DNA of 64,000 nt from Kineococcus rhizosphaerae (GCF_003002055.1 NZ_PVZF01000006.1:1-64000), one strand, 5' to 3'; positions 24,489 through 33,835 are shown, numbered from the stretch's first letter. Numbers and translations: made by a program. The notes: generated by a model not told the origin, from the sequence alone.

Positions 24489-27400
24489 ATGGCGCAGCAC
24501 CAGGGCACGGGTCCGGAGGGCACCGGGACGGCCGGCACGACGGGCCTGCACGACCCCCGGCGCGAGCACAGCGACTGCGGGGTCGGGTTCATCACCCGCA
24601 AGGACGGTCTCCAGACCCACGACGTCATCGCCCTCGGTGACCAGGCCCTGTGCGCCATCCCCCACCGCGGGGGCATGTCCTCCGAGGGCGTCGGCGACGG
24701 CGCCGGCGTCAGCGTGGACCTGTCGGTGGCCTTCTTCAGCGCCCTCGTGGGCGAACCCCTGGAGGCCGGCCGCTTCGGGGTGGGCAACTTCTTCCTGCCC
24801 GCCGACGCCTCGTCCTGGGACACCGCCCGCGCCCTCGTGGGCGACGCGCTGCGCGCGCAGGGCCTCGAGGTCCTCCTCGTGCGCGAGGTCCCCGTCGACG
24901 ACACCGTCCTGCGCCCGGCCGCCGTGGCCTACCAGCTGCCGATCGTGCAGTGGGTCTTCCGCGCCGCCGCCGGCACCGACCGCACCGAGGTCGACCGCGC
25001 CGCCAACGCGGCCCTGCTGGCCGTCGAGGCCCAGGCCTACAGCCGCCCCGAGCTCGCCGGCCTCTACCCGCTGTCGCTGTCGGCGCGCACCCAGGTGCTC
25101 AAGGGACGGCTGAACTCCGGCGAGGTGGTCCCCTACTTCCGCGACCTGCTCGACGAGCGCCACGCGGTGACCACGCTGTACTTCCACACGCGGTTCTCCA
25201 CGAACACCGAACCGCACCCGAGCATGGCCCAGCCGTTCCGGATGGTCGCCCACAACGGCGAGCTGAACACCGACCGCAAGAACCGCCTCTCGGACGAGGC
25301 CCTGGCCACCGCGCGCTCGCGCTCGATCGTCCGCCCGCCCGGGCAGTCGGACTCCTCCCGCTTCGACCAGACGCTGCAGAGCCGGGTCTTCGACGACGGG
25401 CTCGACACCGTCGAGGCCGTCGTCTCCCTCATGCCGCCGGCGTGGGAGAACGACACGACGCTGCCCCCGGCCGTCCGCGACATGCTGGAGTTCTTCTCCC
25501 TGTACGAGGAGAAGAACGACGGCCCGGCCGCCGTCATCTTCAGCGACGGCGACGTCGTCGGGGCGCGCCTGGACCGCCTGGGCCTGCGCCCGCTGCGCAC
25601 CGTCGAGACCGCCGACTACCTCGTCGTGGCCTCCGAGGCCGGGCAGATCGACTTCGCCGACGACGAGGTGGTGCACCGCGGCCGCATCGAGGCCGGCGGG
25701 ATGCTCTCCTACGACCACCGCACCCACCGCAGCTACCGCACCCGCGAGACGCTCGAACTGCTCGCCGCCCGGCGCGACTACGGGACGCTGCTGGCCGAGT
25801 CCCGGGTGAACCTCGACGACCTGCCGGCCCCCGACTACGACCGCACCGTGAACACCCTGGGGTACACGGGGGACCTGTCGACGTCGGGCCGCTACGTCGC
25901 CTGGTCGCTGAACTCCGAGAGCTTCCGGTTCATGCTCGACCCGATGCTGGCCAACGGGTCCGAGCGCATCTCCGCGATGGGGTACGGCAACGCCATCAAC
26001 GCGCTGTCGGACGCCGAGGGCGGGATGGCGAAGTACTTCTCCCAGCGGTTCGCGCAGGTCACGAACCCGCCGCTGGACTCGATCCGCGAGGCCGACGGCA
26101 TGAGCATGCGCGTCGCGCTGGGGGCCAAGCCCAACGGCGGCGGCGCGCGGCAGACGCAGATCGTCGTGCACTCCCCCGTCCTGGGGCACCTCGACATGGT
26201 GCGGCTGCGCGACCAGCGCCTGACGCCCATGCAGCGCTTCGAGATCCTCTACGCACCCGTGCCGGGGGACGCGACGGCCAACGCGGACTCGCTGCGCCGC
26301 AGCCTGGCGCAGCTGTGCGACGACGTGGAGGCGTTCGCCCGCGCCGACGGCGGGATCGCGATCCTGTCCGACCGCAACGTGGCCTCCGACGCCGCCCCGC
26401 TGCCGCTGGTCCTGGCGCTGTCGGCCGTGAACCAGCGGCTCATCCGCACGGGTCTGCGGCTGCGCGTCTCGATCGTCGCCGAGTCCGGTCAGCTGCCCAG
26501 CTCCCACCACGTCGCCGTCGCGCTGGGGTTCGGGGCCTCGGCGGTCTACAGCCTGTCGGCCCGGCTGCGCGCGGAGGAGAAGTACCCCACGCCCGCGGCC
26601 CCGGCCGGTGAGCTCACCGAGACCGACCACGCCTTCACCCGCTACCGCAAGGCCGCGGTGAAGGCGCTGGCCAAGACGATGGGCCGCGTCGGGCTGTGCA
26701 CCGTCGAGAGCTACATCGGCGGGGAGTTCTTCGAGCCGAACTACCTCGACACCCGCGACGACGTGCTGGCCGAGTGCTTCCCGCACCTCGAGGCGCCCGT
26801 CGGCGGCGTGGGTTTCACCCGCATCGCCGCGGCCGCGACCGAGTGGCACCAGCGCGCGCGGTCCGTGGCCACCGAGAAGGACGTCCCCCTGCTGGGGCTG
26901 TTCAAGGAACGGGCCGAGGGGGCGGGCCACTCCTTCGGGACCGCCGCCGTCCGGGGTTTCGCGGGGATGACGGAGGAACCGGCGCGGTTCGCCGACCCCC
27001 AGGACGTCCACGAGGGCCACGCGCCCCACGGGGGCGACGCCGACTCCCTGCGCCTGCTGACGCTGGGCCAGCTCGACGACGCCTTCGGCCTGGACGACGA
27101 GGCCTACCAGAACGCCGGCTTCGAGGCGCTCACCCCCGAGCGGGTGGACGGGTTCCGGATCACCCAGGGCTACCGCGACTTCCTGGCCACGACGCACGCC
27201 GAGCGCTCCCGGCGCCCCGCGGCGCTGCGCGACGTCCTGTCCCTGCCCGCCGACGTCGCGGGCCTGCACGCGGCCGAGGAGTTCCGCACCGAGCTGGGCC
27301 GGTTCTCCGCCGAGGGCAACTCCAGCATCTTCGTCCGCGGCCTGGACGTGTGGTCCGAGGGCGACCGGTACACCCTGTGGTTCACCGACGTCCCCTCCGA

Positions 27401-30053
27401 CCGGGCCCGCTACGCCGAGCTCGGCCGGTTCCTCACCGAGATCCACCCGGGACTGGTGAGCGTCGAGAAGGTCTCCGACGACGAGCTCGTCGTCACCGCC
27501 ACCGGCGTCACGGGCCACTTCCTGTCCCTGGTCCGCCCGGCCCCGGCCGCGATCGCGCTCACCGAGGTGCAGCCCGCCTCGCAGATCACCCGCACGCTGG
27601 CGTCGGGGGCCATGAGCCACGGCGCGCTCGTCGCGACCGCCCACGAGGCCGTCGCCCACGGCACGAACATGGTCGGCGGGATGTCGAACTGCGGTGAGGG
27701 CGGGGAGCACCTGTCCCGCTACGGCACCATCCGCGGTTCGCGCATCAAGCAGTTCGCCTCGGGCCGGTTCGGCATCTGGGCCGGCTACCTCGCCGACCCG
27801 ATGCTCGAAGAGCTCGAGATCAAGATCGGGCAGGGCGCCAAACCGGGTGAGGGCGGTCAGCTGCCCGCGCCGAAGGTGACCGTCGACATCGCCGCCGCGC
27901 GCGGCGGGACGCCGGGCATCGAGCTCATCTCGCCCCCGCCGCACCACGACACCTACTCCATCGAGGACCTCGCCCAGCTCATCCACGACTGCAAGGCCGC
28001 CCGGGTCCGCGTCGTCGTCAAGCTCGTGTCCTCCGAGGGCATCGGCACCATCGCCGTCGGCGTCGCCAAGGCCGGGGCCGACGTCATCAACGTCGCCGGG
28101 AACACCGGCGGCACGGGCGCCGCGGCCGTGACGAGCCTGAAGTACGCGGGGCGCTCGGCCGAGATCGGCGTCGCCGAGGTCCACCAGGCCCTCGTCGCCC
28201 ACGGTCTGCGCGAGAAGGTCGTGCTGCGCTGCTCGGGCGCGCACCAGACCGGCAGCGACGTCGTCATGTCGGCCCTGCTCGGCGCGGACAGCTTCGAGTT
28301 CGGGACGACCGCGCTGATGATGCTCAAGTGCGTCATGGCGAAGAACTGCAACGTCAAGTGCCCCGCCGGGCTCACCACGAACCCCGAGGCGTTCGACGGT
28401 GACCCGCGGGCGCTGGCGCAGTACCTGCTGAACATCGCCCACGACGTGCGCGAGATCCTCGCCCGGCTCGGGCTCCGGTCCCTGCGCGAGGCGCGCGGTC
28501 GCGGTCACCTCGTCCAGCTGCTCGACCACCCCTCCAGCGTCGGGCGGCTCGACGTGCGCGCCCTGCTCGCGCAGGTGCCGGAGAAGGTCGTGGAGAACCC
28601 CGTCTACCTCGAGAAGGACTTCGGCGTCGACGACTCCCTGTGGGACCTCGTCCGGGCCGCGCTCGTCGAGCGCCGCGAGGAGTCCGTCGAGATCGACCAC
28701 GGCCGGCTGCGCAACAGCGACAAGTCGGTCGGCGGGCAGCTGTCCATCGACGTGGAGCGGCTGCTGAACCACCAGCTGAGCGCCGAGCAGGTCCGCGACC
28801 TGCCCGCCGCCCGCGTCGACGACCGGGGGCGGGGGTACCTGCTGCCGGGGTCGGTGCGGGTGCGCACGCACGGTTCGGCGGGCCAGTCCTTCGGCGCCTT
28901 CCTCAACGACGGGCTGGAGTTCGAGCACACCGGCACCGCGAACGACGGCGTCGGCAAGTCCCAGACCGGCGGCACCATCGTCGTGCGCGCTCCGGGCGGT
29001 GGCAGCTCCGAGCCGGGCGGCAACGTCCTGGTCGGCAACTTCGCGCTGTTCGGCGCGACCGGCGGGCGCACGTTCGTCCAGGGCGAGGCCGGCGACCGGT
29101 TCGCCGTCCGCAACTCCGGGGCCAGCGCCGTCGTCGAGGGCCTGGGCGAGTTCGGCTGCGAGTACATGACCAACGGCGCCGTCCTCAACCTGGGCCCGGC
29201 CGGCAAGGGCCTGGGCAACGGCATGAGCGGCGGGTTCCTCTACCAGTACGACCCGACGGGCGCGGTGCGCGAGAAGGTCAGCACGGACTCGCTGCTGGTC
29301 TCGCCCGTCGCGGGCGGGTTCCACGAGGACGCCGTCAAGCTCCTGCTGACCTGGCACCACGAGGCGACGGGCTCCGAGCTCGCCGCGCGGCTGCTGGCCG
29401 ACTGGGACACCACCCGCGAGCACGTGTTCTGCGGGATGCCGCGGGCGCTGCTGCTGTACCAGGACGTCGACGCGATCGCGGCCGCCGCCACCCGCCGGGA
29501 ACTGCTCGACGAGCTCGCGACGTCGGTGGCGGGCGAGAAGCTGCGGTCCTTCAAGCAGGACTACCGGCAGGGCCGTCCGGTCGCCGGTGGCCGCACCCCG
29601 GCGGCCGGGGCCGGCGGGGCCGCGGACACCTTCGCCCTGCTGTCCTCCTTCGTGGTGCTGTCGGCCGCGCAGGACCTCGCGCTCGAACGCGTCCCCGACG
29701 CCACCGGCCCGGACGACCCGCGCGTCACCTCCGCGGTGCGCAAGCTGGTCCTCACCGAGGACTTCTTCGTCGTGCAGAAGGTCCTGAAGTACCTGCGGGA
29801 CACGCTCGAACCGTTCGAGGACGCCGAACTGGCGACGCTCGTCGCCGCCAAGCGCCTCGACGACTACAAGCGTTCGCTCGTGCTGCGCAACAACCGCAGC
29901 ACGGACGCCCCCGGCACGTACGGCTGGATCATGCACCAGCACGCCCGGAACACCGAGCGCTTCGGGTCCTCGCGCTGGGCGCGCTTCGACGAACTGCTGA
30001 CCACCGCCGCCCTGGACGACCTGGCCGGGCGCGCCGAGAGGATCGTCCAGTGA
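24489..30053 (+). CDS. Glutamate synthase large-subunit-like protein (GltB-related, extra long)
   Basis: An 1854-residue cytoplasmic protein, against about 1500 for GltB. ATG 24489 follows GAGGAGCTAC. After a ~29-residue leader the class II glutaminase domain opens at Cys30 (SDCGVGFITRKDG), with HNGELNT at 255-261; leader removal would expose Cys30 as nucleophile. The FMN-barrel synthase domain (about 1030-1400) has SGAMSHGALVATAHEA, RIKQFASGRFGIWAGYLADP, GQGAKPGEGGQLPAPKV, LISPPPHHDTYSIEDLAQL and a GxGxG C-domain (FLYQYDPTGAVREK upstream). The iron-sulfur ligands are Cys1281, Cys1287 and Cys1291, one residue closer than usual. The canonical GHDGGTGA loop is AGNTGGTGA (1203-1211). A ~150-residue helical C-terminal extension is extra. 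The coupled downstream gene is a diflavin reductase, not GltD. Confidence 0.88.
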   Translation: MAQHQGTGPEGTGTAGTTGLHDPRREHSDCGVGFITRKDGLQTHDVIALGDQALCAIPHRGGMSSEGVGDGAGVSVDLSVAFFSALVGEPLEAGRFGVGNFFLPADASSWDTARALVGDALRAQGLEVLLVREVPVDDTVLRPAAVAYQLPIVQWVFRAAAGTDRTEVDRAANAALLAVEAQAYSRPELAGLYPLSLSARTQVLKGRLNSGEVVPYFRDLLDERHAVTTLYFHTRFSTNTEPHPSMAQPFRMVAHNGELNTDRKNRLSDEALATARSRSIVRPPGQSDSSRFDQTLQSRVFDDGLDTVEAVVSLMPPAWENDTTLPPAVRDMLEFFSLYEEKNDGPAAVIFSDGDVVGARLDRLGLRPLRTVETADYLVVASEAGQIDFADDEVVHRGRIEAGGMLSYDHRTHRSYRTRETLELLAARRDYGTLLAESRVNLDDLPAPDYDRTVNTLGYTGDLSTSGRYVAWSLNSESFRFMLDPMLANGSERISAMGYGNAINALSDAEGGMAKYFSQRFAQVTNPPLDSIREADGMSMRVALGAKPNGGGARQTQIVVHSPVLGHLDMVRLRDQRLTPMQRFEILYAPVPGDATANADSLRRSLAQLCDDVEAFARADGGIAILSDRNVASDAAPLPLVLALSAVNQRLIRTGLRLRVSIVAESGQLPSSHHVAVALGFGASAVYSLSARLRAEEKYPTPAAPAGELTETDHAFTRYRKAAVKALAKTMGRVGLCTVESYIGGEFFEPNYLDTRDDVLAECFPHLEAPVGGVGFTRIAAAATEWHQRARSVATEKDVPLLGLFKERAEGAGHSFGTAAVRGFAGMTEEPARFADPQDVHEGHAPHGGDADSLRLLTLGQLDDAFGLDDEAYQNAGFEALTPERVDGFRITQGYRDFLATTHAERSRRPAALRDVLSLPADVAGLHAAEEFRTELGRFSAEGNSSIFVRGLDVWSEGDRYTLWFTDVPSDRARYAELGRFLTEIHPGLVSVEKVSDDELVVTATGVTGHFLSLVRPAPAAIALTEVQPASQITRTLASGAMSHGALVATAHEAVAHGTNMVGGMSNCGEGGEHLSRYGTIRGSRIKQFASGRFGIWAGYLADPMLEELEIKIGQGAKPGEGGQLPAPKVTVDIAAARGGTPGIELISPPPHHDTYSIEDLAQLIHDCKAARVRVVVKLVSSEGIGTIAVGVAKAGADVINVAGNTGGTGAAAVTSLKYAGRSAEIGVAEVHQALVAHGLREKVVLRCSGAHQTGSDVVMSALLGADSFEFGTTALMMLKCVMAKNCNVKCPAGLTTNPEAFDGDPRALAQYLLNIAHDVREILARLGLRSLREARGRGHLVQLLDHPSSVGRLDVRALLAQVPEKVVENPVYLEKDFGVDDSLWDLVRAALVERREESVEIDHGRLRNSDKSVGGQLSIDVERLLNHQLSAEQVRDLPAARVDDRGRGYLLPGSVRVRTHGSAGQSFGAFLNDGLEFEHTGTANDGVGKSQTGGTIVVRAPGGGSSEPGGNVLVGNFALFGATGGRTFVQGEAGDRFAVRNSGASAVVEGLGEFGCEYMTNGAVLNLGPAGKGLGNGMSGGFLYQYDPTGAVREKVSTDSLLVSPVAGGFHEDAVKLLLTWHHEATGSELAARLLADWDTTREHVFCGMPRALLLYQDVDAIAAAATRRELLDELATSVAGEKLRSFKQDYRQGRPVAGGRTPAAGAGGAADTFALLSSFVVLSAAQDLALERVPDATGPDDPRVTSAVRKLVLTEDFFVVQKVLKYLRDTLEPFEDAELATLVAAKRLDDYKRSLVLRNNRSTDAPGTYGWIMHQHARNTERFGSSRWARFDELLTTAALDDLAGRAERIVQ

Positions 30054-31795
30054 CCGCCGCGAGCACCACCGGCAACGGCCTCCTGATCCCGGCCGACGCG
30101 CCCTTCTCCGCCGGGCAGCAGGTGTGGCTGGCGGGGTTCCTCGCCGGGGTCTCCTCGGCGCGGCGGAACACCGCGGCGAAACCCGCGGCGACCGTCACCG
30201 TCGAGGTCCTGTACGGCTCGCAGACGGGCAACTCCGAACGGGTCGCCGAGGACGTCGTCGCGGCGCTGCGGGCCCAGGGCCTGGGCGGCACCGCGCGGGT
30301 GCTGGACGACGTGTCGCTGGAGGACCTCGCCGCGATGCAGCGGGTCCTGGTCGTGACCTCCACCTACGGCGAGGGCGAGATGCCCGACAACGCCGAGCTG
30401 TTCTGGGAGGCCCTGGCCTCCCCGACGGCGCCCCGCCTGGAGGGCCTGAGGTTCTCCGTGCTCGCCCTCGGGGACAGCGGCTACGACGAGTTCTGCCAGG
30501 CCGGCAGGCTGTTCGACCTGCGCTTCGAGCAGCTGGGGGCGACGCGGGTCGCACCCCGCGTGGACTGCGACGTGGAGTTCGAGGACCCCGCGGCGGAGTG
30601 GACCGGGCGGGTCGTGGGCCTGCTGGCCGCCGAGGCCGGGTCCGCGCCCGTCCCGGCCCCCGCCGCGCCCGTGCGCCGGGAGCGGTCGAAGTGGAACCGG
30701 AAGAACCCCTACCCCTCGAGGCTGCGGGTCAACCGGGTCCTGTCCGGGGCGGGCAGCGCCAAGGAGATCCGGCACCTCGAACTCGACCTCGCCGGCTCCG
30801 GCATCGAGTACGCCGCCGGTGACGCTCTGGCCGTCGTGCCGCGCAACTCCCCCGCGCTGGTGGACGCGCTGCTGGCCGAGCTCGGGTTCGACCCCGACCA
30901 GGACGTGTCCGGGGTGCCGCTGCGCGAGCAGCTCGGCAGCCACTGGGAGATCTCGGCACCCTCGAAGGACCTCGTGGCCCGTCTCGCCGAACGCCACCCC
31001 GACTCCGAGCTCGCCGCCGTCATCGCCCACGACGACAAGGGCCTGCTGGAGAACTGGTTGTGGGGCAGGGACGTCCTGGACCTGCTGCGCCTGCACCCCG
31101 ACCACGGGGTCGACGTCGACGCGCTCGCCGGGCTGGTGCGTCCCCTGACGCACCGCGCCTACTCGATCTCCTCGTCGCCGCTGGCCAGCCCGGACCGCAT
31201 CCACCTGACCGTCGCGGCCGTCCGGCACGGCACCGAGCGAGAGCACCTCGGGGTCTGCTCCACCTACCTCGCCGACCGGCTCGGCGAGGACGACCCCGTC
31301 GGGATCTTCCTGCAGCCCAACGCCGCGTTCCGGCTGCCCGCCGACGACGACGCCCCCGTCGTGATGATCGGCCCCGGCACCGGCATCGCCCCGTTCCGGG
31401 CCTTCCTGCAGGAACGGGCCGGGCGCGGGGCGGGCGGGCGCAACTGGTTGTTCTTCGGCGACCAGCACCGCGCCGACGACTTCATCTACGCCGACGAGCT
31501 CGAAGAGTTCCAGGCCTCCGGCGTGCTGACCCGCCTCGACCTCGCGTTCTCCCGCGACCAGGCCGAGAAGGTCTACGTGCAGACGCGGATGCGGGAGAAC
31601 TCCAAGGAGCTGTTCTCCTGGCTGGAGGACGGCGGGTCGGTGTTCGTCTGCGGTGACGCGTCGCGGATGGCCCGGGACGTGGACGCCGCTCTGCACGACG
31701 TCGTCGCCGAGCACCGCGGGCGCGGCGCCGACGACGCGGCGGCGTACGTCAACGACCTGAAGCGGTCCAAGCGCTACGTGCGCGACGTGTACTGA
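30050..31795 (+). CDS. Diflavin (FMN/FAD) NADPH reductase, CysJ-like
   Basis: A 581-residue flavoprotein. Its GTG start overlaps the stop of the glutamate-synthase-like gene as GTGA. The leader PFSAGQQVWLAGFLAG is shared with CysJ proteins. The flavodoxin domain (about 48-195) has VEVLYGSQTGNSERVAEDV and STYGEGEMPDNAELFW. The ferredoxin-reductase half has the FAD motif THRAYSISSS and the NADPH motifs IGPGTGIAPFRAFLQER and FVCGDASRMARDVD, ending KRYVRDVY. It transfers electrons from NADPH through FAD and FMN to a partner. No sulfite reductase hemoprotein is nearby, and the tight coupling makes the upstream FMN/iron-sulfur enzyme the likely acceptor. Assimilatory sulfite reduction remains possible. 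Confidence 0.9.
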   Translation: MTAASTTGNGLLIPADAPFSAGQQVWLAGFLAGVSSARRNTAAKPAATVTVEVLYGSQTGNSERVAEDVVAALRAQGLGGTARVLDDVSLEDLAAMQRVLVVTSTYGEGEMPDNAELFWEALASPTAPRLEGLRFSVLALGDSGYDEFCQAGRLFDLRFEQLGATRVAPRVDCDVEFEDPAAEWTGRVVGLLAAEAGSAPVPAPAAPVRRERSKWNRKNPYPSRLRVNRVLSGAGSAKEIRHLELDLAGSGIEYAAGDALAVVPRNSPALVDALLAELGFDPDQDVSGVPLREQLGSHWEISAPSKDLVARLAERHPDSELAAVIAHDDKGLLENWLWGRDVLDLLRLHPDHGVDVDALAGLVRPLTHRAYSISSSPLASPDRIHLTVAAVRHGTEREHLGVCSTYLADRLGEDDPVGIFLQPNAAFRLPADDDAPVVMIGPGTGIAPFRAFLQERAGRGAGGRNWLFFGDQHRADDFIYADELEEFQASGVLTRLDLAFSRDQAEKVYVQTRMRENSKELFSWLEDGGSVFVCGDASRMARDVDAALHDVVAEHRGRGADDAAAYVNDLKRSKRYVRDVY

Positions 31796-31822
31796 CGCGT
31801 CGGGCTCGGCTCGCGGGCCGGG

Positions 31823-31867
31823 TCGTGGATGCATCACGCCGATAGGTTTGGCGCGATGCGTCCACGA
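31823..31867. terminator. Long imperfect hairpin between convergent genes
   Basis: Arms TCGTGGATGCATCACGCC (31823-31840) and GGCGCGATGCGTCCACGA (31850-31867) pair at 16 of 18 positions around a nine-base loop (GATAGGTTT). It lies between the diflavin reductase (+) and GH2 (-) stops and can terminate both transcripts. There is no T-tract. Confidence 0.65.
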
Positions 31868-31889
31868 TCCGAACCCCCGGGCCGCGCTA

Positions 31890-33752
31890 CTACTTCTCGA
31901 TGGCCGCCGGCCGCGTCTGCGCCGCCCGCACCCGGGCCACGTCGAGCTTGTCGGAGCGGTCGAAGGAGTAGACGCCGTTCTGCTCCTGGAACACGTCGGT
32001 GAGCTGGGTGTAGCAGTAGCCGAACATCAGCGGGTCGTTCAGCAGCGCGCCGGTGAGCCCCTCGAAGCGGTGGTGGAACTCCTCCTCGGTGCGCGGGGGC
32101 TCGCCGTAGCCCCAGGACGACGTGGCGCTGCGGTCGAGGTCGGGGTTCGAGGCGGCGGCGTCCGGGCGCCACCAGATGCCGCCGAACTCGCTGCAGAACC
32201 ACGGCTGGCCCTGGTACGGCAGCGACCAGACGACGCCCTCGCGGCCGTAGTCGGGTTCGTGGCCTCCGTAGTTGGTGTGGGGCCGGTCCTGCGCGAGCCC
32301 CCCCACCTCCTGGGCGAACTTCGCCGGGTCCTGGGTGTAGTTGTGCGAGTCCCACACGTCGGACTCCAGGACGCGGTGGGAGTACCCGGAGGCGTCGAGG
32401 ACCGGACGGGAGGTGTCCATGGCCTTGGCGGCCAGGAACATCGCGCGCGTCACGTCGTCGAGGACCTGCCCGCGGTCGGTCAGCTCCTGGCGGGTCTCGT
32501 TCAGGCCGCACCAGCCGACGATCGAGGGGTGGGAGTAGTCGCGTTCGAGCGCCTCCAGCCACTGCGCGATGAAGTTCGGCGTGGGCCGCTGGTGCTCCCC
32601 GCGCACCGAGGTGCCCTCCTCGACGGCTCCCCAGTCCCCGAACTCGCCCCACACGAGGTAGCCGAGCCGGTCGGCGTGGTGCAGGAACCGCTCCTCGAAG
32701 ACCTTCTGGTGCAGCCGGGCCCCGTTGAAGCCCGCGGCCAGGGACAGCTCGATGTCGCGGCGCAGCGCCTCGTCGGTCGGGGCGGTCATGAGGCCGTCGG
32801 GGTAGTACCCCTGGTCGAGCACGAGCCGCTGGAAGACGGGCCGGCCGTTGAGCAGGACGGCCTTGCCGTCGATGCTCACCGAGCGCAGGCCGGCGTAGGT
32901 CTCGACGGTGTCGACCACCTCGCCCGCGGCGTCGGTCAGGGTCACGGTGACGTCGTACAGGTGCGGGTCCTCGGGCCCCCACAGCCGCACGCGGTCGGCG
33001 GGCACGGGCAGCGTCAGGCGGGGTGAGAGGTCGAGGTCGGCGCGCACGCTCGCCTCGGCCACGACGCCGTCGCCGTCGCGGACCTGCGCGGACAGCGTCC
33101 AGCCCGCGCGGTCGCCCACGGAGCCGGTGTGGCTGCGGCGCAGGGGCTGCTCGAGGTGGAAGGTGCTGCCGGCGACGTCGGGCGTCAGGCGGGGCCGGCC
33201 GAGGCTGACGTCGGGGACGGGTTCGGCCCAGACGGTCTGCCAGATGCCCGTGGTGCGCGTGTAGAGGCACTCGTAGTTGTCGTAGCGGGTGGACTGCTTG
33301 CCGCGGGCCTGCGGGCCGCGGTGGTCGTCGCGGGCCCGCACGACGACGGTGACCGTCCCCGTGCGGTGGCCGAGGTCGGCGGTGAACGGGGTGAAGCCGC
33401 CGCGGTGGCGCACGACCTCCTCCCCGTCGACCCAGACGGTGGCGTCGTGGTCGACGGCGCCGAAGTGCAGCAGGGTGCGCCGCCCGGCCCACTCGGCGGG
33501 GATCGTGACCTCGCGGCGGTACCAGACGGCGGCGACGAAGTCGGTCTCGCCGATGCCGGACAGCTCGGACTCGGGGGCGAAGGGCACGGTGATGGTCGCG
33601 TTCAGCGGGCGGTCGCGGAGCCCGCGTTCGAGCCCGGAGTCGCCGTGGTCGAACTCGAACTCCCAGGTCCCGTTGAGGTTCACCCAGTCGCGGCGGACCA
33701 TCGAGGGCCGCGGGTGCTCGGGACGGGGCTGGGCTGCGGAGGTGGGGGGCAC
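31890..33752 (-). CDS. Glycoside hydrolase family 2 enzyme
   Basis: A 620-residue enzyme without a signal peptide, so intracellular. The N-terminal sugar-binding jelly roll shows WVNLNGTWEFEFDHGDSGLE and WYRREVTIPAEWAGRRTLLH. An immunoglobulin-like domain follows (RLWGPEDPHLYDVTVTLTD). The TIM barrel carries the acid/base Glu in IVGWCGLNETRQE and the nucleophile in WFCSEFGGIWW. It is shorter than LacZ (about 1000 residues) and close to beta-glucuronidase-type or small beta-galactosidase members. It is divergent from a sugar ABC transporter and a GH51 arabinofuranosidase, so action on imported arabinogalactan- or arabinoside-type oligosaccharides is likely. The exact glycosidic specificity is not resolved. 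Confidence 0.9.
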   Translation of the reverse strand: MPPTSAAQPRPEHPRPSMVRRDWVNLNGTWEFEFDHGDSGLERGLRDRPLNATITVPFAPESELSGIGETDFVAAVWYRREVTIPAEWAGRRTLLHFGAVDHDATVWVDGEEVVRHRGGFTPFTADLGHRTGTVTVVVRARDDHRGPQARGKQSTRYDNYECLYTRTTGIWQTVWAEPVPDVSLGRPRLTPDVAGSTFHLEQPLRRSHTGSVGDRAGWTLSAQVRDGDGVVAEASVRADLDLSPRLTLPVPADRVRLWGPEDPHLYDVTVTLTDAAGEVVDTVETYAGLRSVSIDGKAVLLNGRPVFQRLVLDQGYYPDGLMTAPTDEALRRDIELSLAAGFNGARLHQKVFEERFLHHADRLGYLVWGEFGDWGAVEEGTSVRGEHQRPTPNFIAQWLEALERDYSHPSIVGWCGLNETRQELTDRGQVLDDVTRAMFLAAKAMDTSRPVLDASGYSHRVLESDVWDSHNYTQDPAKFAQEVGGLAQDRPHTNYGGHEPDYGREGVVWSLPYQGQPWFCSEFGGIWWRPDAAASNPDLDRSATSSWGYGEPPRTEEEFHHRFEGLTGALLNDPLMFGYCYTQLTDVFQEQNGVYSFDRSDKLDVARVRAAQTRPAAIEK

Positions 33753-33802
33753 GTGCTTCTCCTCGTCGATGATGTGCGTGCGGGACCAGTCTGCCCCCCG
33801 TC

Positions 33803-33816
33803 GTACATCGTTGCAA
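33803..33816. promoter_or_regulatory. LacI-type operator-like site 1 in the arabinoside divergent promoter
   Basis: The bases GTACATCGTTGCAA match 11 of 14 positions of the symmetric motif TTGCAA-CG-TTGCAA. The half-site CGTTGCAA is identical to that of site 2, and the site centres are 33 bp apart, about three DNA turns. It lies between the GH2 gene and the ABC transporter operon, so one repressor could control both. Confidence 0.55.
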
Positions 33817-33835
33817 GGGTGTGGTGCGTCGATCT

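Noticed and set aside
24336-29942. A very long minus-strand open frame opposite the glutamate-synthase-like gene.
   Set aside because: It is an antisense shadow of high-GC codon bias. Its translation is full of low-complexity Arg/Gly/Val/Asp without motifs, while the plus strand shows clear conserved domains.
30050-31795. Naming the diflavin reductase cysJ.
   Set aside because: Sequence fits CysJ, but no sulfite reductase hemoprotein or other sulfur genes are near, and it is coupled to a GltB-like gene, so the name would imply an unproven role.
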